Source: Bacteroidales bacterium (GTDB lineage Bacteria > Bacteroidota > Bacteroidia > Bacteroidales > WCHB1-69). Taken from it: a DNA stretch of 33,831 nt. This document shows, piece after piece, positions 7,820-15,563 of the stretch. Made by a program: the position numbers and the translations under genes. The notes below the pieces were generated by a model that was not told the DNA's origin, ran no database searches, and saw nothing but the letters and a program-made list of their open reading frames with translations. How positions within the stretch are numbered: the stretch's first letter is position 1; each line of letters starts with the position of its first letter. The stretch is from contig JAFZKY010000032.1 in NCBI GenBank assembly GCA_017551725.1, positions 1 through 33,831 of the forward strand, given 5' to 3'.

Positions 7820-7859
7820 CCGACTGAATAAAATTGATTTTATTTAAAAACATAATAAT

Positions 7860-8705
7860 ATGAAAAACATCAACCTTTTGCTGGTCCTCGCGACCGTGAC
7901 GCTGACCGCCATCTCCTGCGGTTCCAAAAAAGAAACCCCGAAAGAGGAAGCCCCGAAGATGCTGGTTCTCTACTATTCCCAAACCGGCAACACCAAAGCC
8001 GTGGCGGAGGAAATTGCGAACAAGCTCGGTGCCGATATCGAGGAAATCACCATGGTGGATCCCTACGATCCGGATTTTCAGGCTACAATAGACCGTTGCA
8101 TGAAAGATCGTGAACAGGGAATCATTCCTGACATTCAGCCGGTTAAGGCCAATGTTGCCGATTACGACATCGTTTTCCTCGGTTTCCCTGTCTGGTTCGG
8201 AACCTACGCGCCGCCCATGCAGAAGTACCTCCTCGGAGCTGATTTGAGCGGTAAGAAGATTGTGCCGTTCTGCACCTTCGGCAGCGGAGGTCTGGAATCC
8301 AGCGTGAAGGATTTGGTTGCCGCCGAACCCAACGCAGAGGTGCTGCCTGGTTACGGTGTTCGCGCCGCACGTCTGGAAGCCATGCCCGCAGAGGTGGACA
8401 ATTTCCTGAAAGCCAGCGGTTTCCTCGAAGGCGAGTTCGTGCAGCTGGAGGAATTCCCGGCACAGCATGAAGTCAGCGAAGAGGAAGCCTCCATTTTCGA
8501 CGCGGCCGTGGATGGCTACCCGATGCTGCACGCCAAGGCCAAGACGGTGGCCACGCGCACCCTTCCCGACGGCGTGGAGTATCTCTTCACCGCTGAGGAT
8601 CTTCCCCGCGAGGACAACCCGAAGATGCCGCCCGCCGGCGAGTTGCAGGTCTATGTGACCGTTGTGAACGGCCAAGCTCCGGTGTTCACCAAAGTGATTC
8701 GCTAA
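7860..8705 (+). CDS. Flavodoxin-family lipoprotein
   Basis: A 281-residue protein whose signal peptide ends in the lipobox AISC, making Cys20 the lipidated residue, so it should sit in a membrane facing the periplasm or surface. After a short charged linker, residues 34-180 are a flavodoxin domain with the FMN phosphate loop YYSQTGNT (39-46), the FLGFPVWFGTYAPP segment and a TFGSGG loop that contacts flavin. About 100 residues follow as a C-terminal extension I do not recognise. A flavoprotein electron carrier or quinone-type reductase is likely; an exported one is unusual because FMN must be loaded in the cell envelope or the protein exported folded. The next gene starts 1 base after its stop, so both are in one operon. 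Confidence 0.85.
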   Translation: MKNINLLLVLATVTLTAISCGSKKETPKEEAPKMLVLYYSQTGNTKAVAEEIANKLGADIEEITMVDPYDPDFQATIDRCMKDREQGIIPDIQPVKANVADYDIVFLGFPVWFGTYAPPMQKYLLGADLSGKKIVPFCTFGSGGLESSVKDLVAAEPNAEVLPGYGVRAARLEAMPAEVDNFLKASGFLEGEFVQLEEFPAQHEVSEEEASIFDAAVDGYPMLHAKAKTVATRTLPDGVEYLFTAEDLPREDNPKMPPAGELQVYVTVVNGQAPVFTKVIR

Positions 8706-8706
8706 G

Positions 8707-9204
8707 ATGGACAAGCTTAAGGAAACTTTCGGTTACGTCCTCGGCTTTGTGCTGTTTGTGGTGCTGATCCCGGTCATCATGTGGCTCTGCTCCAAGATGC
8801 CTGCCTTCAGCTGGCCGCACCCGATTTTGATTGGCATCGCCGCATTTTGTGTCATCGACGGTCTGACACTGAGCATCTGGGCCATCGTCTATATGCGCCG
8901 CGTGGGCGACGGCAACCCGATGGACGCCTTCGGGCACGAGGTGGCTCCGCGCACCAAGCACCTGATGACGGATGGGCCGTATCGATTCAGCCGCAACCCG
9001 ATGCTTACGGGCATATTCGTCTATCTGATAGGTTGTTGTATCTGGCTGTGGACTTGGCAATCGGTGGTCGTCTTCCTCGTCTTCGTGGCCATCATGCTCG
9101 TCCAAGTCCGCACCGAAGAATCCCGCCTCCGCCACGACTTCGGCGAAGAGTACGAGGATTATTGCAAGAAGGTGGGGCGGTTTTGGCCGTATAGGATTAG
9201 GTGA
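8707..9204 (+). CDS. Isoprenylcysteine carboxyl methyltransferase (ICMT)-family membrane protein
   Basis: A 165-residue integral membrane protein with four predicted hydrophobic segments (about 10-28, 40-60, 100-115, 118-135). The conserved SAM-binding block of the ICMT/PEMT superfamily is clear: HLMTDGPYRFSRNPMLTG around residues 79-97, and the C-terminal EESRLRHDFGEEYEDYCKKVGRFWP. In bacteria these enzymes methylate unknown small or lipid substrates, so the acceptor cannot be named. Its start is 1 base after the flavodoxin lipoprotein stop, which implies translational coupling and perhaps a joint function at the membrane. Confidence 0.85.
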   Translation: MDKLKETFGYVLGFVLFVVLIPVIMWLCSKMPAFSWPHPILIGIAAFCVIDGLTLSIWAIVYMRRVGDGNPMDAFGHEVAPRTKHLMTDGPYRFSRNPMLTGIFVYLIGCCIWLWTWQSVVVFLVFVAIMLVQVRTEESRLRHDFGEEYEDYCKKVGRFWPYRIR

Positions 9205-9239
9205 TGATTTCCGCCAACTCGCCGAATAATAGAAAATAG

Positions 9240-9247
9240 TATTTTTG
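9240..9247 (+). promoter_or_regulatory. -7 box TATTTTTG upstream of the RhuM-AlkD pair
   Basis: TATTTTTG matches TAnnTTTG, 122 bases before the RhuM-family ATG at 9369. The leader is therefore unusually long (about 115 bases) and AT-rich, ending in a run of A residues just before the start. Confidence 0.6.
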
Positions 9248-9368
9248 CCGATAATTCGAAACGAGGTTGAATTAAAGAGGTACATAGCTGCAAGAACAAA
9301 ATATGATAACTCATCATGGAATCCCAAACAACAGAACTCTATAAATGACTCACTAAAAAAAAATCACT

Positions 9369-10343
9369 ATGGATACAAATAACTCACAAGAAATGATCAT
9401 CTACCAGACCGATGACGGTGCGGTGAAGGTTGATGTGCAGATGGATGCAGAAACAGTGTGGCTGACAATTGACGGAATGGCGAAACTGTTCGACAAATCT
9501 CGCTCAACAATCAACGAGCATATACTGAATATTTTTGAAGAAGGAGAACTGAAGAAAGAAGATGTGATGAAGAAAATCGGAAATTCCGATTTTTCTACCA
9601 AACCAACCAATTACTACAACCTTGATGTTATCATTTCCGTTGGCTACCGTGTGAAATCGTTGAGAGGCACGCAGTTTCGCATCTGGGCCACTAAACGGCT
9701 AAATGAATATATCCGCAAGGGCTTTACAATAGATGACAACCGACTGAAAAACCTTGGCGGGGGTGGCTATTGGAAAGAACTTCTTGAACGCATACGCGAC
9801 ATCCGCTCTTCGGAAAAGGTTTTTTACAGGCAAATACTTGATATTTATGCCACAAGTATTGACTATGACCCAACAGCGGACATTTCCATTGAGTTTTTTA
9901 AACGAGTGCAGAATAAAATTCATTATGCGGTTCACGGTCATACGGCAGCAGAAGTCATCGTTAACCGCGCCGATGCTGAAAAGGAATTTATGGGCTTAAC
10001 AACTTTCGAAGGAGACCGTCCGCATTTGAAAGATGTTGTCATTGCGAAAAACTATCTGGATGAAAAAGAGTTGCGGGCTATGGGGCAAATTGTTTCAGGT
10101 TACTTGGACTTCGCTGAACGACAAGCAGAACGGCAACAAACCATGACTATGAAAGATTGGGCAGCACATTTGGATCAAATTCTGACGATGAGTGGAGAAA
10201 AATTGCTTCAAGGCGCAGGGACCGTGTCTCACCAACAGGCCATTGAACACGCCACAAGCGAATATAAAAAATACCAGCAGCATACACTGAGCCAAGTGGA
10301 AAAGGACTTCCTTGACAATATCAAATCCCTTCCTTCAAAATAA
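9369..10343 (+). CDS. RhuM-family (virulence RhuM) protein
   Basis: A 324-residue protein matching the RhuM family: MIIYQTDDGAVKVDVQMDAETVWLT opening, a winged-helix-like part around MAKLFDKSRSTINEHI, YNLDVIISVGYRVKS, FRIWATKRLNEYI, and a helical C-terminal half with FFKRVQNKIHYAVHGHTAAEVI and NYLDEKELRAMGQIVSGYLDFAE. No signal peptide or membrane segment. RhuM was named in a Salmonella pathogenicity island; its biochemical role is not established, and it is often found in mobile or defence-rich regions. The gene is visibly more AT-rich than its neighbours, which suggests horizontal gain. Its TAA shares a base with the ATG of the AlkD-like gene. Confidence 0.88.
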   Translation: MDTNNSQEMIIYQTDDGAVKVDVQMDAETVWLTIDGMAKLFDKSRSTINEHILNIFEEGELKKEDVMKKIGNSDFSTKPTNYYNLDVIISVGYRVKSLRGTQFRIWATKRLNEYIRKGFTIDDNRLKNLGGGGYWKELLERIRDIRSSEKVFYRQILDIYATSIDYDPTADISIEFFKRVQNKIHYAVHGHTAAEVIVNRADAEKEFMGLTTFEGDRPHLKDVVIAKNYLDEKELRAMGQIVSGYLDFAERQAERQQTMTMKDWAAHLDQILTMSGEKLLQGAGTVSHQQAIEHATSEYKKYQQHTLSQVEKDFLDNIKSLPSK

Positions 10344-11137
10344 TGAAATCCCCTTATATCACGGCTAAAGACATCATCTCCTACCTCGAATCCCTCCGCA
10401 ACGACCAGCAGCGGGCGGTACTGGTGCGGTTTTTCAAGACGGGACCGGGACAGTACGGCGAGGGCGACGAGTTTCTTGGACTCAAAGTGCCCCAAACCCG
10501 CGAGGTGGTGAAGGCTATTGCCAAGGATTTCCCGCTTGATGAGGTACCCGAACTGCTTATGTCACGGTGGCACGAGGCGCGGCTCTGCGGACTGCTGATC
10601 CTCGTCTCGAAGTTCGAAAAATTGGCCTCGAAACGGTTGGCGAACCATACAGAAGCGGCACGCAAGCGAGACGAAATTCTGACCATGTATCTGCAATACG
10701 CCGAACAGGCCAACAACTGGGATTTGGTGGATTTGTCCACCCATAAGATATTGGGCAACTGGCTGTTGCTGCCCACTTTTCTCGGCGGTGACGAATTAGC
10801 TATGCACGAGGATTACAAGGTTAGGGTAATGGACGAGCTGGCCGCCAGTCCTTGCCTCTGGAAGCAGCGCATGAGCATGGTCTGCACGTGGAAAACACTG
10901 CAGCAGGGAGACCCCTGGTGGTGCCTGCGCTATGCGGAAGTCCACCTGCACCACCCGCACGACCTGATGCAGAAGGCGGTGGGCTGGATGCTCCGCGAAA
11001 TGGGCAAGCGGGTGAGTATGGATTTGCTGCGCGAGTTCCTCCAACTGCACGTACACGAAATGCCCCGCACCGCCCTTCGTTATGCTATCGAACAGATGGA
11101 CGACGAGGAACGGAAAATGTGGATGAGGAGATTTTAG
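10343..11137 (+). CDS. DNA alkylation repair protein, AlkD-like DNA glycosylase
   Basis: HEAT-repeat DNA glycosylase of the AlkC/AlkD family, expected to excise positively charged alkylated bases such as 3- and 7-alkylpurines. The 264-residue protein has the active-site residues in family spacing: Trp126 and Asp130 in NNWDLVD, Arg176 in KQR, and Trp215 in VGWMLRE, matching Trp109, Asp113, Arg148 and Trp187 of Bacillus cereus AlkD as I recall it. Repeats of paired helices fill the rest (LLMSRWHEARLCGLLIL). Its ATG overlaps the RhuM stop (TAATG), so translation is coupled. Base composition is closer to the surrounding genes than to rhuM. Confidence 0.93.
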   Translation: MKSPYITAKDIISYLESLRNDQQRAVLVRFFKTGPGQYGEGDEFLGLKVPQTREVVKAIAKDFPLDEVPELLMSRWHEARLCGLLILVSKFEKLASKRLANHTEAARKRDEILTMYLQYAEQANNWDLVDLSTHKILGNWLLLPTFLGGDELAMHEDYKVRVMDELAASPCLWKQRMSMVCTWKTLQQGDPWWCLRYAEVHLHHPHDLMQKAVGWMLREMGKRVSMDLLREFLQLHVHEMPRTALRYAIEQMDDEERKMWMRRF

Positions 11138-11203
11138 TTTTTCACTTATGCAATAATGAGGCAATGAAGTCGTTTTATAATTTGTGTTTTTAACAAAAGA
11201 CTT

Positions 11204-11872
11204 ATGAAAAAGATTCTACTTTTGAGTGTTATGATTATGATGGCCATCTGTGTGGCTGTCGCACAGGAGGACGTCCAAGACTGGCGGCAGGTCTTCCCGC
11301 GCCACGAGTTGAGCCTCTCGGTGGGTGATCCCGCGTTTGCCAGTTTGCAAAGGGGCTTTCTCTTTGAGCGCCTGATTTTTGACCGTTCCAACCGGTATTT
11401 GTGGAGCTTTCACGAGGAGGATGCCGGCTCATGGTTCGAACCGCTTCCTTATTATAGCGATTATATTGCCACCTGTCCAATCTCCGTGGGTTATATGTTC
11501 CGCTTGCGCAAGTTCCTGTGGCTGGGCGGCTCCGTGTCCTACATGGGCATTTTCAGCAAGGCGTATGATGCCCGCGACAACAGCTTCTTATATAACCACA
11601 GGGAAACGCAGATCGCCTTCCTTCCGGCGGTCCGTTTCTCCTATTTGAACAAAAAATATGTGACCTTGTATTCCGGCGTTTCCACCGGATTCCTGCTCAA
11701 TTTCGAGCGGGAGAATGGCTGTGCGGATGTCTATTTCCATCCCACGTTCCAGCTCACGGCATTTGGTGTGTCGGTGGGTCGTAAGTTCTTTGGCTTCACC
11801 GAGTTGGGTCTTGGCTACAAGGGATTTATCCAAGGCGGCATCGGTTACCGTTTTAATGCGAATAAAGAGTAG
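11204..11872 (+). CDS. Exported protein, probable small outer-membrane beta-barrel
   Basis: A 222-residue protein of unknown family. Residues 1-20 (MKKILLLSVMIMMAICVAVA) are a signal peptide cleaved before QED. The mature part alternates polar and aromatic residues in short stretches (ISVGYMFRLRKFLWLGGSVS, YVTLYSGVSTGFLLNF, TAFGVSVGRKFFGFTELGLG), the look of transmembrane beta strands, and ends in GGIGYRFNANKE. I do not recognise a specific function. The lipoprotein at 11909 follows with a 36-base gap and could be co-transcribed. Confidence 0.7.
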   Translation: MKKILLLSVMIMMAICVAVAQEDVQDWRQVFPRHELSLSVGDPAFASLQRGFLFERLIFDRSNRYLWSFHEEDAGSWFEPLPYYSDYIATCPISVGYMFRLRKFLWLGGSVSYMGIFSKAYDARDNSFLYNHRETQIAFLPAVRFSYLNKKYVTLYSGVSTGFLLNFERENGCADVYFHPTFQLTAFGVSVGRKFFGFTELGLGYKGFIQGGIGYRFNANKE

Positions 11873-11908
11873 TTGGTTGTTTGTTTTTGTATTTAGAAAA
11901 TAATGATT

Positions 11909-12835
11909 ATGAAAAAAATATCGACAATATTGGTTTTGTGCTTAGTGGCATTGACAACAATCGTCGGCTGCAAGGTGGAAGATTCCGACTATAACGTCGC
12001 GAAACCTATGGAGCGGGCGTGCAACATATTCGCCCATTGGCAGTATGCGTATGCCAACACGCAGATGCGGTTTGCCAATGTGGCCTTCAACTTCAACACC
12101 TGGCTCACCGCCGATACAGACACCCGCGATTCCATCCAGAAACTCTATTTCAACGGGATGACAATTCGCGACAATGGCAACGGCACGTGGACGATGCTCT
12201 CCGGCAACACGGAAAGATGCGTCATCAACACGCAAAATCAACCATTGGATGTCCTTGGCGCGCGTTGGGAAGTCACCGAACGGGAACGCGCGGGAAACTA
12301 CGTTCCGAACTTGTTCACTAACCATTGGTTTCCTATTAAAATGGAGGATTTCTCCACCAAAACGGCGGTGGTGTCCTGCGTGGAAGTAGGCAAATGGTCG
12401 GTGAACATCAATGCCGAGCAGTTTGAGGAGACTACCATCGGTGGTCCAACGCCCTATCTGTCCGTAGAGCTTTCCACCCCGGACCACACGGTCATCCGCG
12501 ATCTCCGCGACGGTGGCTATACGATCACGGGCAGCGGCAAATTCTCCTTTGTCGGTTATCCTTATGAAGATGCCTCATCTGACATAGTACCATCCTCCAG
12601 CCTGTTTTTCAACATCGATGAGCCGCTTTACTGCGACGGGAGAGATGTATGGAACGGAGGGAAATTAAAAATCGAGGTTTCCAGACAATTAGAAAACGGC
12701 ACCAAGCAAATGGAATGTGTCGGGGCCGAGTTCCTTCCGCAAAACAATCCCTACCTGGTCCGTCTCAACTACAATGGCAATGTAGCGGACTGGCGCTATG
12801 ACGACGGCAGTGCTCTGATTGTGCGAAACAAATAG
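11909..12835 (+). CDS. Lipoprotein of unknown function
   Basis: About 308 residues. The signal peptide MKKISTILVLCLVALTTIVGC has lipobox IVGC, so it is lipidated and membrane anchored. I chose the ATG at 11909 (MKK start); an in-frame ATG at 11903 would add two residues and cannot be excluded. The mature protein is rich in beta-type sequence with Trp and Asn (NFNTWLTADTDTRD, GNGTWTMLSGNTERCVI, DGGYTITGSGKFSF) and has no motif I recognise. It precedes the M50-type peptidase by 3 bases, so the two are probably one operon. Confidence 0.75.
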   Translation: MKKISTILVLCLVALTTIVGCKVEDSDYNVAKPMERACNIFAHWQYAYANTQMRFANVAFNFNTWLTADTDTRDSIQKLYFNGMTIRDNGNGTWTMLSGNTERCVINTQNQPLDVLGARWEVTERERAGNYVPNLFTNHWFPIKMEDFSTKTAVVSCVEVGKWSVNINAEQFEETTIGGPTPYLSVELSTPDHTVIRDLRDGGYTITGSGKFSFVGYPYEDASSDIVPSSSLFFNIDEPLYCDGRDVWNGGKLKIEVSRQLENGTKQMECVGAEFLPQNNPYLVRLNYNGNVADWRYDDGSALIVRNK

Positions 12836-12838
12836 GCC

Positions 12839-13513
12839 ATGCCGCAGGAGCCCTTGCTGGAAAACACGTGGTATTGGCTGCTGTTTCTTGCTGTGGCCTT
12901 TATCCTGCCACGCATACCGATCGTCGGGAAATTCTTCAACATCATCAATACGGCGTTGCACGAGTTCGGCCACGCGCTGGTGGCTTTGTGTACGGGCGGC
13001 CAGGTGAACAAGATAGAACTCTTCAAAGACACGTCGGGAACCACCACCACGCAGTCCTCCAGCCGTCTTTCGGCCTTCCTCACCTCGCTGGCCGGCTACC
13101 CGTTTGCCGTGTCGGTGGCGTGGCTCTCCTTTTACCTGATAGGGCAGGGGGCCGCGCAAGGGTTGGTCGTGGGCCTTTCCGTTCTATTTTTCATCATGCT
13201 GCTGTTCTGGATCCGCAACGGCTATGGCGTGTTGTGGGTGTTGCTCTTCTGCGGCGCAAATGTCGCTCTCATCTATTGGGGCGGCGACCCGTATGTGCGC
13301 TATGCGGCCATCTTTTACGCGACGATGATCCTGGTGGAGTCGGTGACATCCGCGCTGGTGCTGCTGTTTCTCACCGTGCGCGATGCGCAGAAGGCCGGCG
13401 ATGCCGCCAATCTGGCCAAGATCACCCACGTGCCGGCGTTCGTCTGGGGACTGCTGTTCGCCGCCTATACGGGATGGGTGGTTTATAAGGTGGTGGAGAT
13501 GCTCTTCCTATAA
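12839..13513 (+). CDS. M50B-like membrane zinc metallopeptidase
   Basis: A 224-residue integral membrane protein with about six hydrophobic segments. The zinc motif HEFGH is at residues 41-45 inside a helix (NTALHEFGHALVALC), and TSLAGYPFAV at about 82-91 resembles the conserved loop of peptidase M50B-like proteins. Intramembrane or membrane-bound proteolysis is the expected activity; the second-site zinc Asp of classical site-2 proteases is not obvious, so it may be a divergent or non-classical member. It starts 3 bases after the lipoprotein stop. Confidence 0.75.
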   Translation: MPQEPLLENTWYWLLFLAVAFILPRIPIVGKFFNIINTALHEFGHALVALCTGGQVNKIELFKDTSGTTTTQSSSRLSAFLTSLAGYPFAVSVAWLSFYLIGQGAAQGLVVGLSVLFFIMLLFWIRNGYGVLWVLLFCGANVALIYWGGDPYVRYAAIFYATMILVESVTSALVLLFLTVRDAQKAGDAANLAKITHVPAFVWGLLFAAYTGWVVYKVVEMLFL

Positions 13514-13523
13514 TCTTTTTTTG

Positions 13524-13531
13524 TATCTTTG
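13524..13531 (+). promoter_or_regulatory. -7 box TATCTTTG upstream of the CoA-transferase B gene
   Basis: TATCTTTG, 51 bases before the ATG at 13582 and preceded by a T-rich run. It implies that the CoA-transferase B subunit is the first gene of its transcript. Confidence 0.65.
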
Positions 13532-13581
13532 CCCGCCTTTTAGGTTTCGATTTTTAATGTTAACATTTAAATGATAAGATT

Positions 13582-14244
13582 ATGGAAAAAGCTCAAATGA
13601 GAGAAGTTATCGCCAAGCGAGTGGCTAAGGAACTCAAGGATGGCGATGTGGTCAATCTGGGTATTGGTCTTCCGACGATGGTACCCAACTATTTGCCGAA
13701 AGATGTACATGTGATTCTCCAGACTGAAAACGGTATGATTGGTATGGGCCCCACTCCCGAGGAAGGCAAGGAGGATGACAACCTGATCAACTCCGGCGGC
13801 GGCTACATTACGGCACAGCCCGGCGCCGTCTCTTTCAGTTCGGCTGATTCCTTCGCCCTGATCCGCGGCGGCCATGTGGATGCCACGGTGCTGGGCGCCA
13901 TGCAGGTGGACGAGCACGGCGACATCGCCAACTGGATGATCCCCGGCAAGCTCACCCCGGGTATGGGTGGCGCTATGGATCTCCTGGTGGGTGCCAAGAC
14001 GGTCATCGTTGCCATGGAGCACACCCAGAAGGGCAATCCGAAAATCCTCCACAAATGCAACCTGCCTCTCACCGCTATGGCGGCCGTCAACATGATTGTG
14101 ACTGAGATGGGCGTCATGGTGGTCACCGACAAGGGTTTGGTGCTCACAGAGTTGCATCCCGAGTTCACCGTTGAGGACGTGAAGGCTGCCACGGAGGCCG
14201 ACTTCACCGTCTCCCCGGATCTCAAACCCATGCAGTTGGACTAA
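13582..14244 (+). CDS. CoA-transferase subunit B (3-oxoacid/acyl-CoA transferase family I)
   Basis: The beta subunit of a heterodimeric family I CoA-transferase (AtoA/ScoB/CtfB type), which moves CoA between acids such as acetoacetate, butyrate or acetate. The 220-residue protein carries the catalytic glutamate Glu49 in QTENG (forms the glutamyl-CoA thioester), the NLGIGLPTMVPNYLP opening, the SGGGYITAQPGA loop, and the GGAMDLLVGAKTVIVAMEHT block. The alpha subunit normally sits directly upstream, but here the gene upstream is the M50-like peptidase, so the partner must be elsewhere. It precedes acyl-CoA dehydrogenase and Etf genes, consistent with a butyrate-type or amino-acid fermentation route. 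Confidence 0.93.
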   Translation: MEKAQMREVIAKRVAKELKDGDVVNLGIGLPTMVPNYLPKDVHVILQTENGMIGMGPTPEEGKEDDNLINSGGGYITAQPGAVSFSSADSFALIRGGHVDATVLGAMQVDEHGDIANWMIPGKLTPGMGGAMDLLVGAKTVIVAMEHTQKGNPKILHKCNLPLTAMAAVNMIVTEMGVMVVTDKGLVLTELHPEFTVEDVKAATEADFTVSPDLKPMQLD

Positions 14245-14255
14245 GGCGAAAGCAT

Positions 14256-14363
14256 GAAGTGTAGAAGTATTAAAGTATAAAAGTGTGACAGTAAGACTTT
14301 GATTTATAACAGTTTTTCACATTACAAACCTATTATTTTACCACTTTGTTACTTTCCCACTTT
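14256..14363. repeat. Inverted arrays of 8-base units between CoA-transferase B and acyl-CoA dehydrogenase
   Basis: Left arm, five octamers in register at 14256-14295: GAAGTGTA, GAAGTATT, AAAGTATA, AAAGTGTG, ACAGTAAG. Right arm, three octamers at 14340-14363: ACCACTTT, GTTACTTT, CCCACTTT, which are reverse complements of the left-type unit (AAAGTNNN). The arms are 44 bases apart and could fold as a large imperfect stem-loop. Confidence 0.65.
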
Positions 14364-14412
14364 TCCCTACCAATTATAGCATATTTTCAATTTTAACAAC
14401 AAATACTGAACA

Positions 14413-15552
14413 ATGGATTTTAGCTTAAACAAAAGAGAAGAACTTTTTCTGCAAATGATCCGCAAGTTCGCGGCGGAAGAAGTTCAGCCGCTGGCTGCCG
14501 AAGTGGACGATCAGGAGCGTTTCCCGATAGAGACCGTTGAGAAGATGGCCAAGATCGGCATCATGGGCATCCCCATCCCCGTGCAATATGGCGGGCAGGG
14601 CGCCACGAACCAGATGTATATTATGGCAGTGGAAGAGCTGTCGAAGGTGTGTGCCACCACGGGTGTGATCGTGAGTGCGCACACGTCGCTCTGTATGAAC
14701 CCGATTCTGGAATTCGGCACGGAAGAACAGAAGATGAAATATTTGCCCAAGCTGGCTTCCGGCGAGTGGATCGGCGCCTTCGGCCTCACCGAGCCCAACG
14801 CCGGCACCGATGCCGCCATGCAGCAGACCACTGCTGTGCTGGACGGCGACGAGTGGGTGCTTAACGGCAGCAAGATATTCATCACCAACGCCGGTTACGC
14901 ACATGTGTACGTGATCATGGCCATGACCGACAAGTCGCTCGGCACGAAGGGCATCTCCGCCTTCATCGTGGAAAAGGGCACCCCCGGTTTCTCCATCGGC
15001 AAGAAGGAGAAGAAGATGGGTATCCGTGGTTCCGCTACCTGCGAGCTGATTTTCGAAAACTGCCGCATCCCGAAGGCTAACCTGCTCGGCGAGCTCGGCA
15101 AGGGCTTCAAAATCGCCATGATGACGCTGGACGGCGGCCGTATCGGCATCGCCTCCCAGGCTCTTGGTATCGCCCAAGGCGCGTTGGATGCCACGGTGAA
15201 ATACACGAAGGAGAGAAAACAGTTCGGCAAGACGCTGGCCCAGTTCCAGAACACCCAGTTCCAGATGGCCAACTTGGAGACCAAGGTGCAAGCCGCCCGT
15301 CTGCTGGTGCGTCAGGCTGCGTGGAAGAAGGATATGCATCTGCCGTATTCTGTGGATGCTGCCATGGCCAAGCTGTATTGTGCTGAAACAGCGATGGAAA
15401 CCACGACCAAGTGCGTGCAGTTCCACGGCGGTTACGGCTATACCCGCGAATATGAAATTGAACGCATGATGCGCGATGCCAAGATCACGGAGATCTACGA
15501 AGGCACCTCCGAAGTGCAACGAATGGTCATCGCCGGAAAATTATTCAAATAA
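14413..15552 (+). CDS. Acyl-CoA dehydrogenase (butyryl-CoA dehydrogenase-like)
   Basis: FAD enzyme that interconverts a short-chain acyl-CoA and its enoyl-CoA. The 379-residue protein has the three-part family layout: helical N-terminus, middle beta domain with GAFGLTEPNAGTDAA and FITNAGYA, and helical C-terminus with RKQFGKTLAQFQNTQF and the catalytic base Glu363 in EIYEGTSEVQ. That Glu placement is typical of short-chain (butyryl-CoA) members such as clostridial and Megasphaera Bcd. Being followed by EtfB and EtfA supports a Bcd-Etf complex in which crotonyl-CoA reduction is coupled to ferredoxin reduction; the direction in the cell is inference. Confidence 0.94.
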   Translation: MDFSLNKREELFLQMIRKFAAEEVQPLAAEVDDQERFPIETVEKMAKIGIMGIPIPVQYGGQGATNQMYIMAVEELSKVCATTGVIVSAHTSLCMNPILEFGTEEQKMKYLPKLASGEWIGAFGLTEPNAGTDAAMQQTTAVLDGDEWVLNGSKIFITNAGYAHVYVIMAMTDKSLGTKGISAFIVEKGTPGFSIGKKEKKMGIRGSATCELIFENCRIPKANLLGELGKGFKIAMMTLDGGRIGIASQALGIAQGALDATVKYTKERKQFGKTLAQFQNTQFQMANLETKVQAARLLVRQAAWKKDMHLPYSVDAAMAKLYCAETAMETTTKCVQFHGGYGYTREYEIERMMRDAKITEIYEGTSEVQRMVIAGKLFK

Positions 15553-15563
15553 AATAATTGTTG

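Larger units (their letters stand above)
7471..7859. other. 389-base gene-free stretch with hairpins and a gene remnant
   Basis: From left to right it holds the hairpin at 7486-7518, a second weaker hairpin around 7524-7545 (GGCAC / GTGCC arms), an unassigned stretch to 7610, the reverse-strand coding remnant 7611-7781, and the -7 box at 7812 that drives the flavodoxin lipoprotein gene. No complete gene is seen. Confidence 0.7.

Noticed and set aside
7782-8714. 310-residue open frame antisense to the flavodoxin lipoprotein
   Set aside because: The plus-strand frame has a lipobox and an FMN loop; the antisense product is His/Gly/Arg-rich with no recognisable motif.
9205-11137. Complete mobile element or toxin-antitoxin system around rhuM
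   Set aside because: I found no integrase, transposase, inverted repeats, attachment site or antitoxin-like small gene; only base composition and family habits hint at transfer.
14425-15519. 364-residue open frame antisense to the acyl-CoA dehydrogenase
   Set aside because: The plus strand carries all family motifs including the catalytic Glu; the antisense product is His/Leu-rich and unlike any family.
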